Position numbers and translations under genes: made by a program. Under the pieces are notes generated by a model. It did not search any database, was not told the origin of the DNA, and was given only the letters and a program-made list of their open reading frames with translations. 64,000 bases of DNA from Seriola aureovittata (lineage: Eukaryota > Chordata > Actinopteri > Carangiformes > Carangidae). The stretch spans positions 7,014,140 through 7,078,139 of the forward strand of contig NC_079384.1 of the NCBI RefSeq assembly GCF_021018895.1, in the 5' to 3' direction. Positions 63,621 to 64,000 of the stretch are shown here, in pieces. How positions within the stretch are numbered: the first letter of the stretch is position 1; every line of letters begins with the position of its first letter.

Positions 63621-64000
63621 GTCCAGAACACAAACATCATTTACTTTTATCTGTGACACAAAGGCTCTATTTTAACAGTCTAAAGCACATGGTCTAAAGC
63701 GCATGGCACAAATGCATTGAGGGCATGTCCATATCCACTTTAGCTATTTTAATGGCAAAAGAAACTCTCAACAATGCACCAGGTGCATGATTCAAAAGGG
63801 TTTTACTGACTTAATTAATCAGGGGAATGTTTTGGGGCGTAACATCAAACACATCTCCCATTCTCACTAGCCAGGTCTCCATTTTTTAGTTGACAAAACA
63901 CAATTGTGAATGGTCTGTGTTTCCATTGAGTTTTGTTCTGTGACTGAGGCTGAGTTTTCTCCTCTCGCGATATCATTCCAATTAAATGTGACAATGGATT
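63621..64000 (+). other. Intron of the PACSIN-like gene up to the window edge
   Basis: No further F-BAR exon was seen in these 380 bases. Confidence 0.6.

Overview
The window looks like nuclear DNA from a teleost fish, probably a percomorph. It has intron-split vertebrate neuronal genes with compact introns, long dinucleotide microsatellites, a Tc1 transposon of the fish type, and a copy of a dispersed repeat I recognise from many acanthomorph genomes. No bacterial, viral or CRISPR features were seen.

Layout. (1) 35-3143 (+): the last seven coding exons of a vesicular glutamate transporter, best read as slc17a7 (VGLUT1), cut by the left edge, with its 3'UTR to about 4.85 kb. (2) 7911-12733 (-): a complete eight-exon gene for a type I membrane receptor of the Fc-receptor-like class (split signal peptide, four Ig domains, one membrane helix). 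Its cytoplasmic tail is encoded by an 84-bp minisatellite that strings together five ITAM-like YxxL-x9-YxxL units. I found no name for it. (3) 13-31 kb: mostly non-coding. It holds a Tc1 deletion derivative, a 0.5-kb direct duplication, microsatellites, an AT-rich palindromic element and a possible shank1 untranslated first exon. (4) 31184-56605 (+): shank1, about 2,334 codons over 25 exons (SPN, ankyrin, SH3, PDZ, proline-rich/Homer ligand, SAM), 3'UTR to about 59 kb. (5) 62778-63620 (+): the start of a PACSIN/syndapin F-BAR gene that runs off the right edge.

Three of the four genes work at or near glutamatergic synapses: VGLUT fills vesicles, SHANK1 scaffolds the postsynaptic density, and syndapins shape membrane in endocytosis. 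The immune-type receptor between them points the other way and is the odd one out.

Most interesting points: the tandem ITAM tail; an alternative first exon inside shank1 that would start a PDZ-onward isoform in the correct splice phase; 9-nt and 27-nt in-frame microexons; and a PACSIN paralogue linked to shank1, which could be a whole-genome-duplication copy missing from mammals. All exon limits were read by eye from splice signals, reading phase and family similarity. No alignment or database search was run.
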